Origin: Pleurocapsa sp. FMAR1
Lineage (GTDB): Bacteria; Cyanobacteriota; Cyanobacteriia; Cyanobacteriales; Xenococcaceae
Reading direction: 5' to 3'
NCBI RefSeq assembly: GCF_963665995.1
Contig: NZ_OY762512.1
Span: 372,001 to 436,000, forward strand
DNA length: 64,000 nucleotides
In this document: piece by piece, positions 7,099-15,913 of the stretch
Layout of the letters: every line of letters starts with the position of its first letter
Position numbering within the stretch: position 1 is the first letter of the stretch
Made by a program: the position numbers and the translations under genes
Notes under the pieces: generated by a model
What the model was told of the DNA's origin: nothing
Seen by the model: only the letters and a program-made list of their open reading frames with translations
Database searches by the model: none

Positions 7099-10000
7099 TT
7101 AAGCAAAAGCAAAATTATCTTCATTAGCCAGAAAGTCAGCAGGGGTATTACTAACTATTGCCAAATCATTACCTTTAGCAGAAATTAACGCTCCAGCATC
7201 AGTTTGGGTAATACTCAGGTCGTCGTAGCCAATACCTAAGCCAGAAATACCGATGACATCCTCGCCACTAGTAAAGTCAGTAATAGTGTTAGGAGATTCA
7301 GGATATTGACTATTGGCAATCCAGAATTGATCTGAGCCTAAGTTACCAGTAATAGTATTGTCGCCACCAGAGAGAACAAATAACTGGTCATCATCTCCAT
7401 CAGCAAAAATGCGATCGCTTTCACCTAAGATAAAGACATCTTGACCATTGCCACCATAGGCGCGGTTATTTCCCTCACCAGGAGAAAGATCGATTAGATC
7501 ATCACCTTCACCAGTAAAGATCAGGTTGTTGCTAGTATCAAAATCAAGACCCGCTTCTAAGATATCGTCTTTTAAAGTACCAAATACAGATGTGGGAGTG
7601 TCTTCACCCATATCCGAAATATCTTCAGGCGCATCAGTAGTCAAGAAACTTAATTGACCACCCTCAACTAAATCAGCTTTGGCAATTATGCCATCTTCAA
7701 CACTATGAGCCTGAACATCGAAGATAAAGCGCGTTCCAGGTTCTTCATCAAATAGCTCAGAAACATCGAGAATCCCTGAAGACTCCCAGTTGCCAATATC
7801 ATCTGGTTCGGGGTCAGTTTGACCCTCTGGTAAAGCAGAACGATCCATTTGAGCTACGCGAGTTAGTTCACCAGAATTAGGATTTAGCTTCCAAATTGAA
7901 GCTTCTTCGCCAGAAGTTCCGCCAAAATCCTCATCTTCAACCGTAGCTCGATCTTCTTGAATATAGATATAACCATCATCCGACCAATCTGTATTATCAG
8001 GACTACGGACACCGAAATCAGAACCCTTAAATTGACCATTTCCTGCATCATCCCCATCATAGAGAATGTCAATTTGTCCAGTCAAAGGAGCGCCAGATTC
8101 GCCAAACTCCGTACTTATTTTGTAAGTTGTACCATAGTTATCCTCTGCAAAACGTCCACCACGACCAGTAGAATTTAGCACCGCTTGAGTGCCATCTTCT
8201 GGGTTGGTCGCTACATCTTCAGGACGAGAGAATTGGAAACCACCCGCATCAATAGACATTTGATCTTGCTGTGCTTGAGTTGCAAACCCTTGTTCATCAT
8301 AACCAAGCTCATCTTGGATCTCGCCATCATCATTAGTATCTACTGCCGAACCTGACTTGTCAGGGCGATAGTAATCAAGCTCTAGCCAGCTACCAGCTTG
8401 ACTGTTTCCAGTACCATTAAAACCAGCAGGATCGGGTGCATTATCATCGTCTACTTCTTCCCCATCTTCATCTGTGAAAGTAGGAGTGTCAGCAAGATCG
8501 CCCTCAGGAACCCAAGTATAAAGTTTTCCGCCTGCTAAACCATTGCGTTCGAGTAACCCTGCGCCTTCAGTAGTATCTTTTTCCCCAACATACATGGTTA
8601 AGGGCGCGCCTTCGCGATCATCTCCTACCAAGAAAGCAACCTGATCGGTAGTGCCAGTATCCAATTCAGTAACATTTTCCCAAGCAGCACGACCCATCCA
8701 AGGCACAGCCTGAAGAGTATTAGTAGCGGGATCGAGAACAAATTCTGTACCACCAGCAGTTTCTTCGCCAGTGAAGAACAAACTGTCTGTTAAACCGCGA
8801 CCTTCACCAAATTGATTTGCTTCGATATAGTGTGCCGAACAAAGACGATTAAGACCTTCGTATTCTAAGTCTGTAATTTCGTTTACCTTTTCACCATTGC
8901 GGTTAATAATCTTGTCATAAGCCAAGCCTGAATCTTCAAGTTCCAGGGTTTCTTTATTGAGATCGAAAAAGCTAACCCGTCCGCCAGTTAATTCTGTACC
9001 ATTCGCTAAAGTATAAGCATAGCCTTCATCTGTAAGTTCGTGGTTTGCCAATATTCTTACGGTATCGTCATCTAGGGCAAATGCACCCAAGCCATCAATA
9101 TCTCCTGGAGGTGCATAATCATTAAATTCTTCACCAACGGTAAAAATGGGATCTACTTCGTAACCATTTAACCCTTTCATTTGTGCGGGTTGTTCTGTAT
9201 CGCCAGTGTTGTTAATAAATGTGGGGTTCATAATATTTCCTCCAAGTTTTGGGTCTAAATTTAATGGGGTTTCTAAATTGATGGCGATTACTTCGTTGTT
9301 GTCGATATCTCCTTCTCTTCCCTGGGAAAAAGGATAGTTATTATCGTTAGCAACTAAAATGGTGTCTTTGTCAGCGACTACTATGTTTTCAATAGTTTCA
9401 AAGGGAAAATCGAAGGTAGTCTTGCGATCGCCGTTTAAATCATTCGGGTCGTCAATATTTAATAAGTCAACGACTTCTTCTTTGGCGACAAAACCGTTCT
9501 CATCTACCTGAGAAACATCAATTTTGAAGATCTTTTTAAATTTGGCTTCTTCTCCCTGGTTGCTATCTCGTTCGATAACGAGAAACTCATGATCGTTAAT
9601 GGGCGTAAAGTCACCAATAGGATTGCCGTCAGTGGTTGGGTAGTAACCAACTAAGCCGTTATAGTCAGCAGACTCCACATCAAATTCATAGATGCGTAGG
9701 GCATTTTCAGGATCGCCATCTACTGTTCCTTCTAAAAAAGGATAAAGAGTTTTGCGATCTGGACTAAATGCCATGCCTTCAAAACCTTTGGAACTAGCTA
9801 GGTTAGGTAAGTCAGACCCTAACTCTGGATTTTGAGGAGACTGGACAAATTCACCCGTCACTGAATCTACTACCGCTACTCCAGTAGCAGGAAAGTCAGT
9901 AAAGAAGCCATCCACGCCTACATCTATTAATTGTTTAAACTCTTCTTCAGGAGTTTGAGGATTACCCTCAGCATCCAGAGTTAGAAATCGTTCTTCATTC

Positions 10001-11583
10001 CGCAGGGTGTAAGGATGTACCTGTAAACCTGCATCGTGGGCATAATCAACCAGAGGAAAAACTTCTCCCGTTAGCTGGGTGGTAATTTCGGCGTTGCCAT
10101 CGCCATCACCATCTACGGGTTTGTCTAAATCCTCTCGCAACAAGATATTGTTTTTCCAAGGACCTAAACCACTAGCGTAGCTACTGATGATTTCAATCAC
10201 TTCTGGATTAGCAAAATCGCCATAGGTAATTGATTGAGCGACTTCAGGTTTATAGCTACCGTCTTCGCCAATGATGCCTAAAGCGGTGAGTAATTCCTCG
10301 CCATAAGCAGCCACAGCATCTTCTTGAGTAAATTCCTCTTGACTAAAGTTAGCGACAAAATCATAGGGGACAGAAAAACCTCCACCGCCTTCGTTAATGT
10401 CGTCGTCTTCGGTGTTACCAAATAGCTGTACCAAGGGAATATCCCCTAGACCAAGCTCTTCTAAAGTTGCGTTAAGCTCAATTAAATTACTAACTTCAAA
10501 AGACTGAATAAAAATACGGTCTGGATCGGTAAAGCCAGTATCCTGTAAAGTCTTAACTAAAGGTTCTTCTAGAGATAAACCCTGCTCATCAAAAAAGGAA
10601 GGATGTTTGGTTTCAGGATAAATTCCCACCTTTACCCCTGTTTCTGCCTCCGTCTCTTGAACTAGTTGAATGACTTCTTCAAAAGTGGGGATTTCAAAAG
10701 CATCATTAAAACTTTGATCGCGAAAATCTTGGGGTTGAACGGCTCGTATCTGCTTAATTTCTTCTAAGGTAAAGTCTTCAGCAAAGTATGCCGTCACCTC
10801 TTCACCATCCAGGATTTTAGTAGACATCCTATCTTTACCAAACACTTCGGCGACGTTGGTAGTGTCGTCTAATATTGGTTCATGACGATCTATTAAAACA
10901 CCATCTTTAGTAGATACTAGGTCTGGTTCAATAAAGTCTGCTCCTTGAGCGATCGCCACACGGTAAGCTTCCAAGGTATGCTCTGGTAATACCCCGCTTG
11001 CACCACGATGTCCAATAACTAATGGATCTTGACCGTTTAAGGTATTTAAATTAGTTTCGTTTGGGGTGGAAACAGGTGCTTCGAGTAACTTGCCATCCGA
11101 GTTAAAGTGCAGCAGATAAGGACCAAATTCATCTCCTACCCATATATCCCCGTTATCATCGATGACAAAGGACTCAATATCGAAGTCTCCGCCTGTAAGT
11201 AAACGCTCTTTACTATCTTGATTAACAATATCAAAATCAATAAGCTTGTCTGGATCTGATAGTTGAATAAAGTCTTCTATTTCAATACTTCCGTCACCAT
11301 TTTCTAATCCTATAAAATTTGGATCTGCCTGATAGATGCGTAATAGATAATCTTTGCTGTTTTCTTGTTTGCCAAAGCCATTGTCAGATAAAAACCAAAA
11401 TGCCCCCGTATTTCCTGGAGCAAACTGTACGCCACTAAAACCTTGTATAGGTTGTCCTTCAAAAGCGCCAGTACGTCCATTGGCATCTATAGGATTACCT
11501 TCGCCATCATTGCCCCCCGCGGGACTGCCCTCAGCGAAAGTATCTGCTGGCAAAGTGGCAAAACCAGCTAGTTTATTAGCCAT
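7099..11583 (-). CDS. exported multidomain phosphoesterase: phytase-like + GDPD + PhoX-like + RTX-type end
   Basis: The 1494-residue protein has no classical signal peptide. Its end resembles RTX/hemolysin-type secreted proteins (GDDLIDLSPGEGNNRAYGG, then a DFTSGEDVIGI motif at about 1360-1494), so type I export is likely. Residues 1-190 are an esterase-like phytase domain (GFSGVQFAPG, WFLSDNGFG). It is interrupted by a glycerophosphodiester phosphodiesterase domain at about 187-575 with GHRGASGVLPEHTLEAY, EPDL and a later RHEP, the expected metal and catalytic residues. The phytase-like part resumes at about 590-790. A DUF839/PhoX-like phosphatase domain follows at about 795-1290. All three enzymes release phosphate from organic phosphorus, so the job is probably extracellular phosphate scavenging. 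The protein is very acidic, as RTX exports are. Confidence 0.85.
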   Translation of the reverse strand: MANKLAGFATLPADTFAEGSPAGGNDGEGNPIDANGRTGAFEGQPIQGFSGVQFAPGNTGAFWFLSDNGFGKQENSKDYLLRIYQADPNFIGLENGDGSIEIEDFIQLSDPDKLIDFDIVNQDSKERLLTGGDFDIESFVIDDNGDIWVGDEFGPYLLHFNSDGKLLEAPVSTPNETNLNTLNGQDPLVIGHRGASGVLPEHTLEAYRVAIAQGADFIEPDLVSTKDGVLIDRHEPILDDTTNVAEVFGKDRMSTKILDGEEVTAYFAEDFTLEEIKQIRAVQPQDFRDQSFNDAFEIPTFEEVIQLVQETEAETGVKVGIYPETKHPSFFDEQGLSLEEPLVKTLQDTGFTDPDRIFIQSFEVSNLIELNATLEELGLGDIPLVQLFGNTEDDDINEGGGGFSVPYDFVANFSQEEFTQEDAVAAYGEELLTALGIIGEDGSYKPEVAQSITYGDFANPEVIEIISSYASGLGPWKNNILLREDLDKPVDGDGDGNAEITTQLTGEVFPLVDYAHDAGLQVHPYTLRNEERFLTLDAEGNPQTPEEEFKQLIDVGVDGFFTDFPATGVAVVDSVTGEFVQSPQNPELGSDLPNLASSKGFEGMAFSPDRKTLYPFLEGTVDGDPENALRIYEFDVESADYNGLVGYYPTTDGNPIGDFTPINDHEFLVIERDSNQGEEAKFKKIFKIDVSQVDENGFVAKEEVVDLLNIDDPNDLNGDRKTTFDFPFETIENIVVADKDTILVANDNNYPFSQGREGDIDNNEVIAINLETPLNLDPKLGGNIMNPTFINNTGDTEQPAQMKGLNGYEVDPIFTVGEEFNDYAPPGDIDGLGAFALDDDTVRILANHELTDEGYAYTLANGTELTGGRVSFFDLNKETLELEDSGLAYDKIINRNGEKVNEITDLEYEGLNRLCSAHYIEANQFGEGRGLTDSLFFTGEETAGGTEFVLDPATNTLQAVPWMGRAAWENVTELDTGTTDQVAFLVGDDREGAPLTMYVGEKDTTEGAGLLERNGLAGGKLYTWVPEGDLADTPTFTDEDGEEVDDDNAPDPAGFNGTGNSQAGSWLELDYYRPDKSGSAVDTNDDGEIQDELGYDEQGFATQAQQDQMSIDAGGFQFSRPEDVATNPEDGTQAVLNSTGRGGRFAEDNYGTTYKISTEFGESGAPLTGQIDILYDGDDAGNGQFKGSDFGVRSPDNTDWSDDGYIYIQEDRATVEDEDFGGTSGEEASIWKLNPNSGELTRVAQMDRSALPEGQTDPEPDDIGNWESSGILDVSELFDEEPGTRFIFDVQAHSVEDGIIAKADLVEGGQLSFLTTDAPEDISDMGEDTPTSVFGTLKDDILEAGLDFDTSNNLIFTGEGDDLIDLSPGEGNNRAYGGNGQDVFILGESDRIFADGDDDQLFVLSGGDNTITGNLGSDQFWIANSQYPESPNTITDFTSGEDVIGISGLGIGYDDLSITQTDAGALISAKGNDLAIVSNTPADFLANEDNFAFA

Positions 11584-11630
11584 GTTGTATTTTCTAGTTA
11601 AGTGAAATGTAAATTCCTAAAATTTGCAAA

Positions 11631-11672
11631 CAAAAACATGGAAATAACACGATCATTATTTCCATGTTTTTG
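11631..11672. promoter_or_regulatory. 17-bp perfect hairpin in the leader of the phosphoesterase gene
   Basis: CAAAAACATGGAAATAA (11631-11647) is the exact inverse of TTATTTCCATGTTTTTG (11656-11672), with an 8-base loop. It lies 48 bases upstream of the ATG. In the gene's direction it is followed by TTTGCAAATTTT, so it could terminate early or hold the leader in a fold. Whether it attenuates transcription is inference. Confidence 0.55.
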
Positions 11673-11745
11673 CTCTTTCACCTATTAGAATTGCACAGTT
11701 AAATTAAGAACAAGCAATTGGTTATTTAACAATTAATCAAGCTTA

Positions 11746-11775
11746 TTTAACAACTGTTTAACTTAAGTTTAAGTG
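11746..11775 (+). promoter_or_regulatory. candidate Pho box (three 8-bp repeats spaced by 3 bp)
   Basis: TTTAACAA (11746), TTTAACTT (11757) and TTTAAGTG (11768) recur at exactly 11-bp steps, the 8+3 layout described for cyanobacterial PhoB/SphR boxes. It lies about 165 bp upstream of the phosphoesterase start, which fits a phosphate-starvation gene. The repeats read on the strand opposite to the gene, which lowers confidence. Confidence 0.4.
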
Positions 11776-11920
11776 TAAACATTTATCAAAATACTATCTA
11801 TTGTAGTGTTTTTTGTGATGGACAGTATATCTTAGTACCAATTTTAACTAAGGCTTTAAAACTTACAAATTATTAACCTTAATATCATTTTAACCCTTAA
11901 TTTAACTAATGTTTACCTAA

Positions 11921-12106
11921 TTATTGATTCGTAATTTTACCCAAATAAATTCGCTTTGAATTATCGTTTTTTATAATCCAACCTAAAGATTTCAGGCGAT
12001 AAAGAAGATTAGATATTGTTACTCCAAATTTATTGGCGATCGCATTTTGGGTAAAAAAGTTGTATACTGTTGATCGCCAATTTTTACAGAAGGGTAATAA
12101 TTTAAC
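11921..12106 (-). pseudogene. helix-turn-helix protein fragment
   Basis: A 60-codon stretch without any start codon reads LPFCKNWRSTVYNFFTQNAI, then ANKFGVTISNLLYRLKSLGW, and ends at the TAA at 11921-11923. The second part has the spacing of a helix-turn-helix (AIANKFGVTISNLLYRLKSL). It lies directly downstream of the restriction-modification gene on the same strand. It is probably the C-terminal remnant of a regulator or HTH-containing protein. No fuller copy is present. Confidence 0.4.
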
Positions 12107-12140
12107 TGAATGCCTGCTTAAACAGCCTTAGTTTTTTCAG

Positions 12141-15100
12141 CTACTTCATTTGCTGGATAATTTTCATTGTCTCTACGCTGACTGTACAAACACGCTGAAG
12201 CAGATCGATTACTTGTTCTTTGTAATCAGCAAAACGATAGGTATTAAACTTCTCGGCAATAGTTTTATCTTTGGGTTTCTTTTCTTTATATTGATCTAAA
12301 ATCCATTCAAGCGCGCTACGGTTGCCGAGTTTGTATTCCCAAGCTTCAGAAGGAATACTATGTAAACTTGTATCCGCATCAAGAGTAATAATTCCCTTGT
12401 CTCGATCTGCCTTCAGCTTTACTTTGGGCGATTTTTTACTTACTGAAGGAATATCAATACGCTTTAGTGGATAAGGTTCAATAGTTTCGTAGTTGATATG
12501 TAAATCCATTAGCTGTCTTCCCCAACCTACCCATTGACGAAAGTTATCGTAAAAAGGAATACGAGGAAATTCTCGTTTTAGATTAAGTTCGTATTTTTCT
12601 CTATACGCAGGGTTGTGTAAAATAGCGTATGTGTAATGGAATATTTCTAGTTTGGTTATTGCTTCATCTTTGTAATAGTTTTGAAATTGTTTTAATCCCC
12701 AGTCAGTAATGTTATCAATGCGATTTCCTGATTTATCGTAGCTATAGAGAGAAATACACTGACAACCTGCTGGAAGACAGTTTAAATCAATTACATATTT
12801 TGAAGCTATATTGAAAAAGTCTTTTGGGGAACTTAGCCCAGGTATAATTATATACTTATTTTCTGGATCATTGCGATCGCAAATATTAAACCACTGATAA
12901 GTCATTCCATTAAAATGCTTATCAAAATACAAATACTTCTTAGCAAATGGACGATAGGAACTTTTAATTATTTTATTGCCGTCAAACTTCTTTTCTATCT
13001 GCTTTGATAAATACTTAGTTAATTCTCTATCCCATTTTATTTTGTTCTTATTTTTATAATCTAGCTTTGCTAAAGTATGCTGATAAACATCTATAGCAAA
13101 CTGCATCTTATCTTGTAGATTATCTTTAGAAAAATCATAAACCCATTCATCCCTTTGAGTTTTAATGCCAGATGAAAATAACTGAAATACTGCTTGTTCC
13201 GATTTACCAGCTTTAACATTTTTATCAATCAACGGTAATAGTGTATCGAAATCATTATCAGTTTGATTGAGCCAATTATTTTGTTTGTCAGGGAGTATAT
13301 TATTAAAAGTAAATCCTCTAAATTTATTATTAACTAAGTAACTAATTTTAGTTTCTCGCAAATCATGCACATGAAACGGATTGAAATAAGATATTTGAGC
13401 TTTATTATATATTTTTTCTTTGACTAAAAATAAAATAGTAATACCAGTCATTGCACTTTTACCGAAAATAGTATGCTTCTCAGATATAAAAATACCATTC
13501 TTCCCAGATATAGCTCTAACATTTCCACCTAAATCAATTAAATAGGCATACGTAAATTCATCTTGTATACATTTTCTAACTCCATCAAATGCTTTTCCAT
13601 CTATAAAAGATGAGTTGATAACAAAACAAATAATACCTTCAGTTATCCTATCGGAAGCCCAACGAATAAAACGAGTGTAGCTATCATAGACTGCATTCTG
13701 ATTTTGTGCTGTTCCATGTTTGATATATGTATCTTTTATTCTCTTGTCTATACCGTCTTTGTAGCTGCGGTTAGCATTATTATCATTAAAGTTTTCTTGT
13801 TTAGCATTATATGGCGGATTGCCAAGTATTACGGATATAGAGTTGCTATTTTGACGACTAATTCTTTCGGTATTCTCAACGCTTAAATGAAATAAATTAC
13901 CCTGTTTACCTTCAAAATAAGTATGCTCAAGAGTATCAACTAAACAGATATTGTTAAACTCCTCATACTCACCCATTTTTTGTTTATAGGTGTATTCAAT
14001 ATTGAGATTGGCAATATAGTAAGGAAGAATTGAAATTTCATTACAGTGAATCTCATTTTGATATTTATGCTTAAGTTTATGTTTGGGAATATGCTCAATT
14101 AATTCTGTAATGAAAGTACCTGTGCCGACTGCTGGCTCAATTATGTGAACATCTTTGTCTTCAAGTAGTTTTCCAAAGTGTTTATGAGTTAAATAATCGA
14201 CACTTTGTACCATGAAACGAACAATTTCATTGGGAGTATAAACGATACCTAATCTATCCGCAGCTTTTGGATTATAAGCCTGATAAAAATTTTCGTATAT
14301 AGCTTTTAAGAACTTTTGTTTTTCGTGATGATTGGCAATATTAGCAGCGGTACGTTTAATTACTTCGTAGTAGCTATTAATTTTAGAGAAAGTATTTCTT
14401 TTAATATTGCCAGTGAAAAAGGTATTGACTACTAAATGTAGTTCTCTTGCTATATTATTTTCTCTATGAAATTGCGTTTCATTAAAAATACTAATAAAAA
14501 TATCTTCAGTCAGAATGTGCTGAATAATCATTTCTCGCACATCAAGAAAACTAACTTCAGGATTAATCGACTGTCGGCAAATAGCTAAGAATTTATCTTT
14601 AGAATCGCTAAACTGTTTGTTTGTTTCTGTTTGCTTTTCAATTAAATCTCGTAATTCAATTAAAATCTTAGGTATATCTTCTCTAAAAGACTTAATCGCT
14701 TGGCGAAAATTAGTTACTTCTGGAGGAACATAATTAACAAATTCACTGATCAAACCATCCAAACCAGTCGTATCTTTCATGTCAATACGTCCAGTTTCAT
14801 CGCCATGCTGAATTAAAACAGCAGTTAGTGAATCTTCAAAAAGAATATTTCGATCTGGATATCCTTTGGCAAACTTTTTTTCTATCTCTTCATCAAGATT
14901 GTCATATTTATCTTTTGCTTCCCAATAACCATAATCAAGCCTAATTGCATCTTTTACAGTGCCATCGGGACGAACCGTTTTACCTGCTTTAGTTTTATAA
15001 TCTAATTCGGGAATCAATAAATAGTCTTTAGGCTTACAATATTCATTGAGTAAATTTTGAAAAGCCGACCTAATTGCAGTTTCTTTGATTGTTCCACCAT

Positions 15101-15155
15101 ACTGAATTAGTTTTTCTACTTCTTGATGATATTGGGCTACTAAAAACTTAGACAT
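12141..15155 (-). CDS. single-chain type IIG-like restriction-modification enzyme
   Basis: The 1004-residue protein joins a nuclease and an adenine-N6 methyltransferase. Residues 62-66 (RPDGT) and 78-83 (WEAKDK) look like a PD-(D/E)xK nuclease site. The methylase carries motif I EPAVGTGTF at 340-348 and motif IV NPPY at 446-449, with a preceding helical region typical of these enzymes (YTPNEIVRFMV). The C-terminal 400 residues should hold the target-recognition part. No helicase/ATPase motifs are seen and the length is far below type ISP enzymes (about 1600), so type IIG is preferred. The gene is visibly richer in A and T than its neighbours and stands alone, both typical of horizontal transfer. 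It should cut foreign DNA and protect its own. Confidence 0.85.
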   Translation of the reverse strand: MSKFLVAQYHQEVEKLIQYGGTIKETAIRSAFQNLLNEYCKPKDYLLIPELDYKTKAGKTVRPDGTVKDAIRLDYGYWEAKDKYDNLDEEIEKKFAKGYPDRNILFEDSLTAVLIQHGDETGRIDMKDTTGLDGLISEFVNYVPPEVTNFRQAIKSFREDIPKILIELRDLIEKQTETNKQFSDSKDKFLAICRQSINPEVSFLDVREMIIQHILTEDIFISIFNETQFHRENNIARELHLVVNTFFTGNIKRNTFSKINSYYEVIKRTAANIANHHEKQKFLKAIYENFYQAYNPKAADRLGIVYTPNEIVRFMVQSVDYLTHKHFGKLLEDKDVHIIEPAVGTGTFITELIEHIPKHKLKHKYQNEIHCNEISILPYYIANLNIEYTYKQKMGEYEEFNNICLVDTLEHTYFEGKQGNLFHLSVENTERISRQNSNSISVILGNPPYNAKQENFNDNNANRSYKDGIDKRIKDTYIKHGTAQNQNAVYDSYTRFIRWASDRITEGIICFVINSSFIDGKAFDGVRKCIQDEFTYAYLIDLGGNVRAISGKNGIFISEKHTIFGKSAMTGITILFLVKEKIYNKAQISYFNPFHVHDLRETKISYLVNNKFRGFTFNNILPDKQNNWLNQTDNDFDTLLPLIDKNVKAGKSEQAVFQLFSSGIKTQRDEWVYDFSKDNLQDKMQFAIDVYQHTLAKLDYKNKNKIKWDRELTKYLSKQIEKKFDGNKIIKSSYRPFAKKYLYFDKHFNGMTYQWFNICDRNDPENKYIIIPGLSSPKDFFNIASKYVIDLNCLPAGCQCISLYSYDKSGNRIDNITDWGLKQFQNYYKDEAITKLEIFHYTYAILHNPAYREKYELNLKREFPRIPFYDNFRQWVGWGRQLMDLHINYETIEPYPLKRIDIPSVSKKSPKVKLKADRDKGIITLDADTSLHSIPSEAWEYKLGNRSALEWILDQYKEKKPKDKTIAEKFNTYRFADYKEQVIDLLQRVCTVSVETMKIIQQMK

Positions 15156-15480
15156 AATAAATAAAGAAAGAATATAAAACAGTTTTAATAAACTTATTCT
15201 TCCCTTTATATTCTTGATAAGTTTCTAGTTGTTGTCCGCAATTTTATGAAGAATTGATGAAGAAAAATTATAAGTAGTATAAAAGTCTATAATCGCCATC
15301 GATCTACACTATATGTAGAGTAGATTGTTAAAATTGGTTGTTTGATATTGACTCAAATTTATATTCGTCTTTAATAATTAGATATATATAAGCGCGTAAA
15401 AATAACTAGATCGGCTAATTCAACCGAGAAATTAACGACGTAGATTTATTTAAATCTTTTACTAACTAAGTAAAATTATC
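15156..15480. other. AT-rich spacer, nothing recognised
   Basis: No reading frame, hairpin or repeat that I can support was found between the restriction-modification start and the antitoxin relic. It presumably contains the promoter of the restriction gene. Confidence 0.4.
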
Positions 15481-15641
15481 GCTTTTCTCAAATATCTCGA
15501 TCGCTAAATATCTATTCATAATGATGACCCATGTTGCACTTTTCTTTGCTCGTAATCGTAATTGCGGTTGATGGTTTTTGGCTATTTCTTAATTAAACGA
15601 TAAAGGTTATCTCTCGCTTCTTTAGCAGTAAATGGTTTCAT
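15481..15641 (-). pseudogene. YefM/Phd-type antitoxin relic
   Basis: ATG at 15641, preceded by an AAGGA ribosome site, opens MKPFTAKEARDNLYRLIKK and then hits TAG. A one-base shift restores the family pattern: AKNHQPQLRLRAKKSATWV, then MNRYLAIEIFEKS. This parallels YefM antitoxins (dimerising N-terminus, then HQPI..GKR..AVLVS...W.AIEET). No toxin gene of the Txe/RelE type follows, so the whole module has decayed. Confidence 0.6.
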
Positions 15642-15848
15642 TCCTTACACCGTACCATTACAAACTAGATCGAAAAGCGATCGCGATAAATATTTAAACT
15701 GTCGGTTTTACTCTCTTATTTGACTAGTCAAGATATCACATGGTTTCTATATGGTAAGCAAGGAGAATTTATTCGGTATTAGATAGCTAGTGATTCAGCA
15801 ACCGAAGAAGAAGTTAGCTAAAATTGATTCGCAACTATATAACTTAGA
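15642..15848. other. spacer upstream of the argJ promoter
   Basis: No gene was identified. A few short direct repeats are present but without a recognisable pattern. Confidence 0.3.
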
Positions 15849-15879
15849 TTGAATTAAGGGGTCTTAGTCTTGCTATAAT
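15849..15879 (+). promoter_or_regulatory. candidate sigma-70 promoter of argJ
   Basis: TTGAAT (15849-15854) and TATAAT (15874-15879) are separated by 19 bp, and the ATG of argJ follows 35 bases later. The -10 box is perfect; the spacing is slightly long. Confidence 0.4.
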
Positions 15880-15913
15880 CAGCTTTAAACTGACCTTTAA
15901 CTAATGAGAAATA

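Noticed and set aside
11844-11917. TTAACC words as extra Pho boxes
   Set aside because: Their spacing is irregular (29, 17, 12, 10), unlike the regular 11-bp series at 11746.
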